A stretch of 64,000 nt of DNA, taken from NCBI RefSeq assembly GCF_004014875.1, contig NZ_CP034929.1:620001-684000 (forward strand). Direction: 5' to 3'. Made by a program: the position numbers and the translations under genes. Below the pieces are notes generated by a model. The model had not been told where the DNA came from. It saw only the letters and a list, made by a program, of their open reading frames with translations, and made no database searches. Source of the DNA: Nocardioides yefusunii (lineage in GTDB: Bacteria > Actinomycetota > Actinomycetes > Propionibacteriales > Nocardioidaceae). Shown here in pieces: positions 51,193 through 59,513 of this stretch (position 1 is the first letter of the stretch; each line of letters begins with the position of its first letter).

Positions 51193-52260
51193 ATGGGGAA
51201 GAACGACGAGGCACACGTCCGGGTCGGCGACCGCGAGGTCCGCATCTCGTCGGCCAGCAGAGTTCTGTTCGAGGCCACCGAGCGCACTCCGGCGCTGACC
51301 AAGCTCGAGGTCGCCCAGTACTTCGCCGACGTGGGGGACCCTCTGTTCGCCGCGTTGCGGCATCGCCCCACAGCTCTGGAGCGCTGGCCTTCGGGGTGGC
51401 GCGACGGCATGCGTCTGGCGACCTCGGGCTCCACGAAGGACGCCGACGGCTTCTACCAGAAGCGACTCCCTCAGGGAGCCCCGGAATGGATCGAAACGGC
51501 CACGGTGCGGTTCCCCTCGGGGCGTCCGGCCGACGAACTCTGCCCCACTGAACCAGCCGCCGCAGTCTGGGCCGCGCAGATGGGAACCCTCACCTTCCAC
51601 CCCTGGCCGGTCCGTCGCGACGACGTCGAACACCCCGACGAACTCCGCATCGACCTCGACCCCCAGTCCGGCACCGACCTGCGCGACGCTGCTCGGGTCG
51701 CGCTCGTCGCCCGCGAACTCCTCGACGGTTTCGGGATGCAGGGGTACGTCAAGACCAGCGGCAACCGCGGCCTGCACCTCTTCGTCCGGATCCGGCCCGA
51801 GTGGGACTTCGTCGACGTGCGTCACGCCGCGATCGCGTTCGGACGTGCGCTGGAGGCCGCCGATGCCTGTGTCACCACCGCGTGGTGGAAGGAAGAGCGC
51901 GGTGAACGGATCTTCGTCGACTACAACCAGAACGCCCGCGACCGCACCATTGCCTCGGCCTGGTCGGTGCGCGCGCTGCCGGGCGCACCGGTCTCCACGC
52001 CGCTGGAGTGGTCGGAGGTCGCAGGCCTGCGCGACGCCGCGCAGTTCACGGTTCACAACGCCCGCGAACGCCTTGCGCACGGCGACCCGTGGAAGGGGAT
52101 CGACGACGTCGCCCACGACCTGACTCCGCTGTTGGAGGCCTGGGCGGAGCACCCGGTGGAGCTCAACTACCCGCCCGAGTACCCCAAGATGCCGGGGGAG
52201 CCGCCGCGGGTGCAGCCCTCGCGCAAGGTCGCGGAGCACTGGCCCGAAGAACGCTCGTAA
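51193..52260 (+). CDS. LigD-type DNA polymerase/primase domain protein, stand-alone
   Basis: A 355-residue archaeo-eukaryotic primase-polymerase of the LigD-PolDom group. Metal-binding residues are in RIDLDPQSGTD, with SGNRGLHLFVRI and RIFVDYNQNARDRTIAS as the nucleotide- and template-binding motifs. There is no ligase or phosphoesterase domain. Stand-alone PolDom proteins (PrimC in mycobacteria) act in gap filling with LigC, and a LigC-type ligase is encoded 3.2 kb away. TAAGGT lies 6 nt before ATG 51193 (leaderless). It is divergent from the aztD-like gene across the Zur box. Confidence 0.88.
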   Translation: MGKNDEAHVRVGDREVRISSASRVLFEATERTPALTKLEVAQYFADVGDPLFAALRHRPTALERWPSGWRDGMRLATSGSTKDADGFYQKRLPQGAPEWIETATVRFPSGRPADELCPTEPAAAVWAAQMGTLTFHPWPVRRDDVEHPDELRIDLDPQSGTDLRDAARVALVARELLDGFGMQGYVKTSGNRGLHLFVRIRPEWDFVDVRHAAIAFGRALEAADACVTTAWWKEERGERIFVDYNQNARDRTIASAWSVRALPGAPVSTPLEWSEVAGLRDAAQFTVHNARERLAHGDPWKGIDDVAHDLTPLLEAWAEHPVELNYPPEYPKMPGEPPRVQPSRKVAEHWPEERS

Positions 52261-52436
52261 GAGGTTCCACACGAGGGTTTGTGAGCATTGCCATGTCGCC
52301 ACACCGACCCCCGGAGTTGTTCCCGGATGAGGCGAGGGGCATCGTAGGTTGCTTGTGCGGGCGTGGCTGAGGCCACCGCACGAAGACCCACTGGCTAGAG
52401 TTCGGAGGGTCTGGACAGACGATCGAAGAGAACGAG

Positions 52437-52892
52437 GTGACACCGTTGGGTGACGTGATCGGTTACGTCCCGGGCGTCTACGACCTGTTCCACGTCGGGC
52501 ACCTCAACATGCTCCGTCAGGCCCACGCCCAGTGCGACGTGCTCGTCGCGGGTGTGGTGTCGGACGAGATGAGCCAGCTCGGCAAGAACGTGACCCCCAC
52601 CGTCCCGCTCGAGGAGCGGGTCGAGATCGTCGGCGCGATCGGCATCGTCGACCGCGTCTACGTCGAGAACAGCCTCGACAAGCGCGACGCCTGGCGCGAC
52701 GTGCAGTTCACGCACCTCTTCAAGGGCGACGACTGGAAGGGCACCGAGAAGGGTGCCCGACTGGAGGCCCAGATGGCTGAGTGCGGCGTCGAGGTCGTGT
52801 ACTTCCCCTACACCAAGCAGACGTCCAGCACCGCCCTGCGCCGCGCGCTGGGTGAGCCGGGCGCGACCCCCGTCCAGGAGCAGGCCTCGTGA
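52437..52892 (+). CDS. Cytidylyltransferase of the TagD/Pcyt-like family
   Basis: A 151-residue nucleotidyltransferase. GVYDLFHVGHLNML contains the HxGH active site, TSSTALRR is the ISTT/RTSG-type second motif and HLFKGDDWKGTEKG is typical of glycerol-3-phosphate, choline-phosphate or ethanolamine-phosphate cytidylyltransferases. It would activate a small alcohol phosphate as CDP-X for transfer to a cell-surface glycan by the next gene (LicD). GTG 52437 is used here, but TTG 52446 with GAGGTGA 5 nt upstream is also plausible. The final codons overlap the LicD gene (GTGA). TAGAGT at 52396-52401 is a likely -10. Confidence 0.85.
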   Translation: MTPLGDVIGYVPGVYDLFHVGHLNMLRQAHAQCDVLVAGVVSDEMSQLGKNVTPTVPLEERVEIVGAIGIVDRVYVENSLDKRDAWRDVQFTHLFKGDDWKGTEKGARLEAQMAECGVEVVYFPYTKQTSSTALRRALGEPGATPVQEQAS

Positions 52893-54517
52893 CCAACGAA
52901 GCATCCCCGAGCGCCGCGGCTCCGGCCGTCCGCAACCCCGGGACCGACATCACCGACGAGGGCGTCTTCGTCCCGGTCGGCACCGGTGTGCAGGTGCTCA
53001 ACCTCGAGGGCGAGTTCCTCTGGTCCCTCAACCCTGAGCGTGACGGGCACCCCCACGAGGACGGCGTCCTCGTGCCGTGGCCCAAGGTCCTGCGCCCGCA
53101 CCTCAACGGTTCGGCGCGCCTCTCCCTGACTGACGCCAACGGTGAGAACGCGATCTTCGACGACGTGGTCTCCCTGGGCAACGGTGAGGGCGAGTTCACC
53201 GTCGTCGACAAGTACGGCTTCCCTGTCTCGGTCGACAAGGTCGGTCACCTGCAGCGTTCGTTCGCCGCGACCAACCAGCAGATCAAGGACGAGATCCTCT
53301 CGGGCACCGTCAAGGTGCTCGACGAGCTCCGCGACATCTGTGGCGTCGACGCCTACCTCAACTACGGGGCCCTGCTCGGTGCCGTGCGCGACGGCACGAT
53401 GATCGCCCACGACTCCGACACCGACCTCTGCTACGTGTCGAAGTTCGACCAGCCGGCCGACATCATCCTGGAGTCCTTCCGCATGGAGCGCATCCTGCGC
53501 AACCGCGGTTGGAAGGTCCTGCGCATGTCGGCAGGCGACATCAAGCTCCTGCTGCCGCTGAGCGACGGACGTCAGTGCCACATCGACGTCTTCAGCGCGT
53601 TCTGGATCAACGGCGTCTTCTACCAGTTCGGCAACCGTTCGGGACACCTGAAGAAGGAGTCGCTGCTGCCCCTGGGCACCATCGAGCTCGACGGCTACAC
53701 GTTCCCTGCCCCGCGCGTGCCCGAGGACATGATGGCGTTCCTCTACGGCGAGAACTGGCGCATCCCGGACCCCTCGTTCGCCTACGCCGACCCCGAGCCC
53801 GGCAAGCGCCGACTCAACGGTTGGTTCCGCGGCTTCCGTTCCGTCATGGGCATCTGGGGCGAGTTTCACAACGGCATCGGCATCGGCACCGAGGCGCGCG
53901 TGCGCCCCGAGCAGAGCGCCTTCGCCGAGTGGGTCCTGGCCGAGCTGGCCGACGAGCCCGACGCCAAGATCGCCGACGTCTGCGCCGGCGCTGCCCGTGA
54001 CGCCGTCTGGTGGACCCAGCAGGGTCGCACCGTGCGTGCCTACGACTACTCGATGGCCGGACGCAAGGCGGCCGTCGCGCTGGCCAAGGAGGAGAACGTC
54101 GACCTCCACGTCGAGCAGCTGATCCTCGGCGAGATGCGCACCACCTTCAAGGTCGCCACCGAACTGGCCCGCGACCCGCACCACATGGCGTGCCGTCTGG
54201 GCGTCAACGCCCTGGAGGACCACGAGCGCCTCAACCTGTGGCGTCTGGCCCGGATGGCGCTGCGTGCCCACGGCGGTCAGCTGTTCCTCGAGTTCAGCGC
54301 CGAGACTCAGGACGGTCTGCGTCGTCCCTCGCCGGACCGCCTGATGCGCCGCATCAACCCCCAGATCATCCGCGACGAGATCGAGGCGGCCGGTGGCCGT
54401 GTCGAGTTCGAGGAGATCGTGGAGGGTATCGACATGATGGAGGAGCGCGACCCGGCCGTGTGCCGCATGCGTGTCACCTTCCCCGCACCGGGCCACCGCC
54501 CCATCGACGAGAAGTGA
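52889..54517 (+). CDS. LicD-family phosphotransferase fused to a methyltransferase-like domain
   Basis: A 542-residue, apparently cytoplasmic protein. Residues 20-115 are a beta-rich N-terminal region, and about 140-330 a LicD/fukutin nucleotidyltransferase-fold domain (NYGALLGAVRDGTMIAHDSD, with the D-x-D metal ligands following). About 355-540 is a Rossmann domain resembling SAM methyltransferases (IADVCAGAARDAVWW, VRAYDYSMAGRKAAV). LicD enzymes transfer phosphocholine or related groups from CDP-carriers to glycans. A fused methyltransferase could modify the same group, for instance by N-methylation of an ethanolamine headgroup; that is inference. It is coupled to the cytidylyltransferase gene. 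Confidence 0.8.
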   Translation: MTNEASPSAAAPAVRNPGTDITDEGVFVPVGTGVQVLNLEGEFLWSLNPERDGHPHEDGVLVPWPKVLRPHLNGSARLSLTDANGENAIFDDVVSLGNGEGEFTVVDKYGFPVSVDKVGHLQRSFAATNQQIKDEILSGTVKVLDELRDICGVDAYLNYGALLGAVRDGTMIAHDSDTDLCYVSKFDQPADIILESFRMERILRNRGWKVLRMSAGDIKLLLPLSDGRQCHIDVFSAFWINGVFYQFGNRSGHLKKESLLPLGTIELDGYTFPAPRVPEDMMAFLYGENWRIPDPSFAYADPEPGKRRLNGWFRGFRSVMGIWGEFHNGIGIGTEARVRPEQSAFAEWVLAELADEPDAKIADVCAGAARDAVWWTQQGRTVRAYDYSMAGRKAAVALAKEENVDLHVEQLILGEMRTTFKVATELARDPHHMACRLGVNALEDHERLNLWRLARMALRAHGGQLFLEFSAETQDGLRRPSPDRLMRRINPQIIRDEIEAAGGRVEFEEIVEGIDMMEERDPAVCRMRVTFPAPGHRPIDEK

Positions 54518-54530
54518 AGAGGAACCGTCC

Positions 54531-54773
54531 ATGAGCAACCCCCTTCGTGAGCGCGCTGCCCGCGTCAAGGCCAGCGCCCGCCGCCTCATCACCGAGCGCA
54601 ACGACCTGGAGAACCGCGTCCGCGTGCTCGAGGCCGAGGTGCAGGAGAACCGCGCCCTCAACCGTCGTATCGCCGAGCTGACCGACGTCGTCGGTGAGCT
54701 CCTCCTCCCGGTCGCCGACCAGGACGAGGCCAAGGTCGCCGAGGTCCTCGCGGCCTACCGCAAGTCCATCTGA
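54531..54773 (+). CDS. DUF6752-type short coiled-coil protein
   Basis: An 80-residue, highly charged helical protein. LENRVRVLEAEVQENRALNRRIAELT gives clear coiled-coil heptads, ending in a short hydrophobic segment (VVGELLLPVAD). GAAGAGGA provides a strong site before ATG 54531. It is 13 bp after the LicD gene and is the last gene of the operon. Proteins of this type recur beside glycan-modifying genes in Nocardioidaceae. The role is unknown, possibly a scaffold for the LicD enzyme. Confidence 0.78.
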   Translation: MSNPLRERAARVKASARRLITERNDLENRVRVLEAEVQENRALNRRIAELTDVVGELLLPVADQDEAKVAEVLAAYRKSI

Positions 54774-54793
54774 CGCAGCCCCACCGCGTCGCT

Positions 54794-54835
54794 CGTCGAG
54801 GCCCCGTCCAGCAGTTGCTGGACGGGGCCTCGACG
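54794..54835. terminator. 20-bp bidirectional terminator
   Basis: Perfect 20-bp arms at 54794-54813 and 54816-54835 (CGTCGAGGCCCCGTCCAGCA and complement) end the LicD operon and the convergent gene at 54867-55421. Confidence 0.9.
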
Positions 54836-54866
54836 CATGTGCGGGAGCCTGTGTGCGTCGGTCGGG

Positions 54867-55421
54867 TCAGTGGAGTTCGTGCTCGATCAGGTGCAGCACC
54901 GGCACGCCGAGCTTGCGGCGGGCCTGGGAGGCCCAGTCGACGTGGAAGAACTCCTGCACGACGTGCGGGCTGGTCAGCACGATCGCCTCACGGGCGTCAT
55001 CGGCCCGGGTCGCGGCGGCGAGGGCGTCGATCGCGGGCCCCTCGACCACGCGTCCGACGGCGCGGTACTGGCCGGACCCGAGCACGGACAGGCTCTCGCC
55101 GAGCTGACGTTCGGCCTCCTGCCGGAACTCGGCCCGCACAGCGTCGAGCTCGTCGTCGTCGAGCACCAACGGTGCGGCGAACATGTCACCCGCGGCCAAG
55201 GTGCCCATGGTGCTCTCCAGTCGCGCTGCGGCGTCCTGGGCCGGGATCAGGACGTGGTAGACGACCTGGTCGGCGATCTCGGAGTGCAGGCCCTGGATCT
55301 GGGCGGCGTCGGCGGAGGAGATCTCGTGCTCCACCAGCACCACCACCTCGTAGGTGCCGATCCCGTCGTTGATGTCGTCGGTCCCGCCCGTGGCGGGGTT
55401 CGGGTCGAGTTGCTCGGTCAT
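54867..55421 (-). CDS. Hypothetical soluble protein upstream of ligC
   Basis: A 184-residue acidic protein with alternating strands and helices. IGTYEVVVLVEHEISSADAA, DQVVYHVLIPAQDAAARLES, EFRQEAERQLGESLSVLGSGQY and AIVLTSPHVVQEFFHVDW together suggest a Rossmann-like fold resembling universal stress proteins, but no ATP-binding G-x2-G-x9-G motif is seen. GGAGGG lies 4 nt before ATG 55421. It is 34 bp downstream of ligC on the same strand, so co-transcription is likely. Function is unknown. Confidence 0.72.
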   Translation of the reverse strand: MTEQLDPNPATGGTDDINDGIGTYEVVVLVEHEISSADAAQIQGLHSEIADQVVYHVLIPAQDAAARLESTMGTLAAGDMFAAPLVLDDDELDAVRAEFRQEAERQLGESLSVLGSGQYRAVGRVVEGPAIDALAAATRADDAREAIVLTSPHVVQEFFHVDWASQARRKLGVPVLHLIEHELH

Positions 55422-55455
55422 GGGGCCCTCCGGGTGTGTCGGACTGGTCGCGGTT

Positions 55456-56586
55456 TCACTGGTCGGGGCGGGCGGAGAGGATCTCCGCGAGGTCGTAGGC
55501 CGCCACCTCGTCGAGTTGGTCGTAGGTGCAGGAGACGGGGTCGCGGTCGGGACGCCACCGCTTGAACTGGGCGGTGTGGCGGAACCTGGTGCCCTCCATG
55601 TGGTCGTAGCCGACCTCCAGGACCCTCTCGGGGCGCAGCGCGGTGAAGGAGAGGTCCTTGCCCGCGCTCCACCGACTCTGGGTGCCGGGCTTGCGGTCGG
55701 GGTTGGCGATCGCCCAGTCCGAGGCCGCCCACGGGTGCTCAGGGCTGTCGGTGACGAGGTCAGCGAGGTCGTCGACCAGTTCGGCGCGACGCTTCGCGGT
55801 GAACGACGCCGCCACCCCGACGTGCTGCAGGTGGCCGTCAGGGGAGTGCAGGCCCAGCAGCAGGCTCCCGACGAGCGGACGTTCGGGCGTGGAGTCCTTG
55901 TGGAGGCGGTACCCGCCCAGCACGACGTCGGCGGTGCGGGCGTGCTTGATCTTGAGCATCGTGCGTTGGTTGGGGGTGTAGGGAGCGTCGAGGGGCTTGG
56001 CGATCACGCCGTCGAGCCCGGCGCCCTCGAACGTCGTGAACCACTCGCCAGCCAGGGCCGTGTCGTCGGTGACGAGGGTGAGGTGGCAACGGGCGCCGAA
56101 GGTCTCTCCGTCCGCGTCACGGTCCACCAGGTGCGCCAACGCATCCTCGAGCAGGTCGCGGCGTTCGACGAAGGGGAGCGCGGTGACGGCGTCGTCACCC
56201 AGGGCTAGGACGTCGAAGGCGACGAACCCGGCCGGGGTCTCCTCGGCGAGGGTGAGCACTCGGGACTTGGCTGGGTGGATCCGTTCACTGAGGGCGTCGA
56301 AGTTGAGGCGGTGCACCCCGTCGGGCCCCGGCAGGGCCACGAACGCCTCCCCGTCGACGACGCAGCGCTCGGGCAGGTCGCGCAGGACTGCGGTGACGAG
56401 CTCGGGGAAGTACCGGGTGAGCGGCTTCCCGCCGCGGCTGTACAGCTCGACCTCGTCGCCGTCCCGGAAGACGAGGCAACGGAACCCGTCCCACTTGGGC
56501 TCGAACAGGAACCCGCCGCTGGTGGGCACCGACGACGTCGACTTCGCCAGCATCGGGCGCACCGGTGGCATGACGGGGAGGTCCAT
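55456..56586 (-). CDS. ligC: ATP-dependent DNA ligase, LigC type
   Basis: A 376-residue ATP ligase. Motif I is EPKWDGFR with the adenylated Lys near residue 31. RGGKPLTRYFPEL, VVDGEAFV (III), GFVAFDVLAL (IIIa), DGVIAKPLDAPY (IV) and MLKIKH (V) follow, and the OB domain ends with GTRFRHTAQFKRW. It lacks polymerase and nuclease domains, so it matches LigC, the partner of the stand-alone PolDom (51.2 kb) in short-gap or end repair. TAGCGT (56593-56598) is 6 nt before ATG 56586 (leaderless). Confidence 0.92.
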   Translation of the reverse strand: MDLPVMPPVRPMLAKSTSSVPTSGGFLFEPKWDGFRCLVFRDGDEVELYSRGGKPLTRYFPELVTAVLRDLPERCVVDGEAFVALPGPDGVHRLNFDALSERIHPAKSRVLTLAEETPAGFVAFDVLALGDDAVTALPFVERRDLLEDALAHLVDRDADGETFGARCHLTLVTDDTALAGEWFTTFEGAGLDGVIAKPLDAPYTPNQRTMLKIKHARTADVVLGGYRLHKDSTPERPLVGSLLLGLHSPDGHLQHVGVAASFTAKRRAELVDDLADLVTDSPEHPWAASDWAIANPDRKPGTQSRWSAGKDLSFTALRPERVLEVGYDHMEGTRFRHTAQFKRWRPDRDPVSCTYDQLDEVAAYDLAEILSARPDQ

Positions 56587-56664
56587 TCCTCGACGCTAGC
56601 GGTGCGGGGCGCGCCCCGCCACGGTTTGTGGGGCGGCCTTTGAGGAACGTCAGGCCGGCTCGAC

Positions 56665-56670
56665 TAGAGT
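56665..56670 (+). promoter_or_regulatory. -10 element of the tRNA-Gln promoter
   Basis: TAGAGT lies 26 bp upstream of the tRNA. TTGAGG at 56640-56645 is a possible -35 with a long, 19-bp spacer. Confidence 0.5.
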
Positions 56671-56695
56671 GCTCGACGCGGGGCCAGCCCCGCGT

Positions 56696-56774
56696 TCCCC
56701 GGTTGGTCTGCCGGCAGGGCCCGCCTGACTTTGAATCAGGACTAGCGACGTAGGTTCGACTCCTACCCGGGGAG
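56696..56774 (+). tRNA. tRNA-Gln (UUG)
   Basis: Acceptor arms TCCCCGG (56696-56702) and CCGGGGA (56767-56773) pair fully, with G as discriminator and no encoded CCA. The anticodon stem is CCTGA/TCAGG with loop CTTTGAA, giving anticodon TTG. The T arm is GTAGG-TTCGACT-CCTAC. The D arm GGTC/GGCC includes a G-U pair. At 79 nt it is longer than usual: the variable region (ACTAGCGAC) has 9 nt and two bases lie between D and anticodon stems. Confidence 0.88.
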
Positions 56775-56901
56775 CAAGGCATCCTTCGTGACGCCGCGTG
56801 AGGAGGCCGGTCAGGCCGACCCCGCGCGCATGGAGACACGCAGAAGGGGCGGCCCGAGGGCCGCCCCTTCGCAAAGAGATTCCGCTCAGAGCGAGTGACG
56901 C

Positions 56902-57579
56902 TCAGAGGCCGATCTCGTTCACCGCGTACGTCGCCTGCTCGACGGTGAACTGGCTGCCGTGCTCGGAGCTCAGCTGGTCGATCAGGCCCTGACGCGAGAA
57001 GGACGAGAACTCGAGGTAGTCCTCGGCGGACTTCACGGCCTGCTCCTTCCAGTCGACGTCGAGCTGGTTCACGGCGAACTCAGCGTCGGCGACCGGGAAG
57101 TCGGAGCCGTACTCGGAACTGAGCTGGTCGATCAGGCCCTGCTTGGAGAACGAGGAGAATTCCAGGTAGTCCTCGGCGGACCTGACAGCCTGTTCCTGCG
57201 ACTTGGTCATCGAGGGTTCGGCAGCTTCCTTGGCCTTCGCTTCCTCGGCCTTCTGCGCGGCTTCCTCCGCCTTGGCTGCCGCCTTATCGGCGGCTTCCTC
57301 TGCCTTCTTGGCAGCCTTGCTGACAGCGTCTCCTGCCTTCTCGGCAAGCTCGGAGCCAGCAGGGGCTTCTGCAGTCGTCCCCGGATCCTTCGTGGAACTC
57401 TGGGACGACGCGGCCGAGGTGTCGTCGGCCTTCTCGTCCTCGCCTGACGATCCCACCGCAGCCAGAACCACGACGACGCCGCCGGCGATCCACCAGCCCT
57501 TCTTCTTGTACCAGGGCTTCTTGGGCTCAGGGGCGGACATGGGGTACGGGGTGGGGTGAAGCGTGAACTGATCGGGCAT
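56902..57579 (-). CDS. Ltp-family membrane-anchored protein with two C-terminal repeats
   Basis: A 225-residue protein. A cytoplasmic proline-rich start (PDQFTLHPTPYPM) precedes one transmembrane helix (WWIAGGVVVVLAAVG, residues 29-45). A Ser/Thr linker and an Ala/Glu/Lys coiled coil (85-135) follow, then two 47-residue repeats (SAEDYLEFSSFSKQGLIDQL and SAEDYLEFSSFSRQGLIDQL), the Ltp/PF07553 module. That module is named after a phage superinfection-exclusion lipoprotein, but bacterial chromosomal copies are common. No lipobox Cys is present here. AAAGGA lies 5 nt before ATG 57579. Confidence 0.82.
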   Translation of the reverse strand: MPDQFTLHPTPYPMSAPEPKKPWYKKKGWWIAGGVVVVLAAVGSSGEDEKADDTSAASSQSSTKDPGTTAEAPAGSELAEKAGDAVSKAAKKAEEAADKAAAKAEEAAQKAEEAKAKEAAEPSMTKSQEQAVRSAEDYLEFSSFSKQGLIDQLSSEYGSDFPVADAEFAVNQLDVDWKEQAVKSAEDYLEFSSFSRQGLIDQLSSEHGSQFTVEQATYAVNEIGL

Positions 57580-57701
57580 GGGGTTCCTTTCGGCAGAACT
57601 CTGTCGACCGTAGGGAGGCCTGTTCCCGCTCGCGGGCTGTTGCAGCAATCGTGAGTCGGGAAACAGGCGAGAAGGGCCGGTGGCCCGCAGACGCAGGGGC
57701 G

Positions 57702-59321
57702 TCACTCGTGGCGGAAGGTCGCCACGAGTTCCTGCAACTGCGCCGACATCTCGGTCAGTTCGGCCACGGCGGTGTGGTTGCCGCGCAGGTGCTCGGCGGC
57801 ACCCGAGGCATCGCCTGCGACCTTGTCGACGAGGGAGGCGATCTCCTCGGCGCCGGAGGCGGCGTCGGTGACGTTGCGCGTCATCTCCCGGGTGGTGAGG
57901 GTCTGTTCCTCGACCGCGGCGGCGATGGCGATCTGGGAGTCGCTGATCCGGGCGATGACGACACCGATCTGTTCGATCGCGGTGGCAGCCCCGGTGGCGT
58001 CGGTCTGGATGGCGGTGACTCGGCGGGTGATCTCCTCGGTGGCGCGGGCGGTCTCCTGGGCGAGTTCCTTGACCTCACTGGCGACCACGGCGAAGCCCTT
58101 GCCCGCCTCACCGGCGCGAGCCGCTTCGATGGTGGCGTTGAGCGCGAGGAGGTTGGTCTGGGCGGCGATCGAGGAGATCACTGCCACGACCTCACCGATC
58201 TCCTGCGACGAGACGCCGAGTCGGTCGACGCTGACCGCGGTGGCCTCGGCGCCGCGGACGGCCTCGGCAGCGACGTCGGCGGCATCCTGGGCGCTGCGGG
58301 CGATCTCCTGGATCGAGGCGCCCATCTGTTCGGAACCGGCAGCCAGGGTCGCGACGTTGCGCGAGACCGCGACGGCGGCGGTGCTGGCACCCGTCGCGTC
58401 GTCCGCGGTCCCCGAGGCCGACGCTGCGACATTCGCGGTGGTGGCGGAGATGTGCGCTGCGTTCGCGGCGACGGTGTCGGCAGAGGTCGCCATCGTGGCC
58501 ACGATCCGGCGCAGCGAGGCCGTCGTCGTGTCGAACGAGGTGGCGAGGTGCCCGATCTCGTCGCGCTGGTGGACGTCGGGGGAGGCAGTGAGGTCGCCTT
58601 CGGCGAGCCGGTCGAGGGCGTCGACCACGCGACCGACCGGTCGCACGATCGAGCGGGCGGCCGCGACGCCCAGGGCAACGGAGAGTCCCACGACGACGCA
58701 GGCCAGAGCGACGATCATCCGGCGTGCCATGACAGCGCGGCTGTCGGCCTCCGCCGCGAGTGCGAGAGTGCGGACCTCGATCGAGGCCGCGAGCGTGGCG
58801 GTGTCGTCGAGCAGGGTCTCCCACAACTGGCCGATCTTGCCCTCGTTGAGGACGAGGAAGGCGTCGTGCATGTCCTCGGGGGACGTGGCCCGTGCGAGAT
58901 CAGCGGTCCACACGTCGGTGGCGTCGAAGAAGGAGGACCAGTCGGTGCGGATCCGGTCGAGGATCGTCCGCTCGGAGTCGACGAGTGCGCCTGCGTGGAA
59001 CGCGTCGAGCAGTGCGGTCGCCGCCTCGCGGGTCTCGACGAGTCCCGCGGCGTTGTCGGCGACCAGGGCGGCCTCGGGGGAGGTGGCACTGGCCTCGGCG
59101 TAGATGAACGCCTCCCAGCTGATCGCGTCGTTGGCCAGGTAGCGGAGCTCCTGGACCTCGTCGCGCGCAGTGGCCAGCCGCTCCTGGTCGGCGCGCACGG
59201 TCACCTGGTCGTGCACCGCGTAGACACCGGAGCCGGCCACGACGGCCAGCAGTACGGAGAGCAGTCCGAAGGCGAGGGCAAGGCGCCGCCCGATCGGCAG
59301 GTTGCGAAACAGGGTGCGCAC
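57702..59321 (-). CDS. Methyl-accepting chemotaxis protein
   Basis: A 539-residue chemoreceptor. TM1 (about 15-37, [20 protein letters not shown]) and TM2 (about 198-220) bracket a four-helix-bundle-like sensor domain with no recognisable ligand motif. A HAMP domain ([18 protein letters not shown]) follows, then a signalling coiled coil whose hairpin tip reads [20 protein letters not shown] followed by [18 protein letters not shown]. No che genes lie nearby. GTG 59321 is chosen for GAGGCC at 5-6 nt; GTG 59402 is an alternative that would add 27 residues. Upstream lies a 9-bp direct repeat, GTTTGAACG/GTTTGAATC. Confidence 0.88.
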   Translation of the reverse strand: MRTLFRNLPIGRRLALAFGLLSVLLAVVAGSGVYAVHDQVTVRADQERLATARDEVQELRYLANDAISWEAFIYAEASATSPEAALVADNAAGLVETREAATALLDAFHAGALVDSERTILDRIRTDWSSFFDATDVWTADLARATSPEDMHDAFLVLNEGKIGQLWETLLDDTATLAASIEVRTLALAAEADSRAVMARRMIVALACVVVGLSVALGVAAARSIVRPVGRVVDALDRLAEGDLTASPDVHQRDEIGHLATSFDTTTASLRRIVATMATSADTVAANAAHISATTANVAASASGTADDATGASTAAVAVSRNVATLAAGSEQMGASIQEIARSAQDAADVAAEAVRGAEATAVSVDRLGVSSQEIGEVVAVISSIAAQTNLLALNATIEAARAGEAGKGFAVVASEVKELAQETARATEEITRRVTAIQTDATGAATAIEQIGVVIARISDSQIAIAAAVEEQTLTTREMTRNVTDAASGAEEIASLVDKVAGDASGAAEHLRGNHTAVAELTEMSAQLQELVATFRHE

Positions 59322-59513
59322 GGGGGCCTCGCTGGTGTCGGTGCTGTGGGACGGAACCCTGAGATCGGCGTCACATCGTGCGACCTGAGTGATTGTTGAC
59401 ACAGTTTGAACGGTTTGAATCTCGGATCCGGAGAAACCCGTCCGTGTGACCTGTGCTTCCTGTTCGACCCGGCGGCGTCGGGGCGCCCCGGACGCAGGAC
59501 TACTGTTTCTCGC

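Noticed and set aside
56902..57579. Prophage or superinfection-exclusion locus because of the Ltp repeats
   Set aside because: No integrase, phage structural genes or lipobox are present, and such repeats are common in chromosomal actinobacterial proteins.
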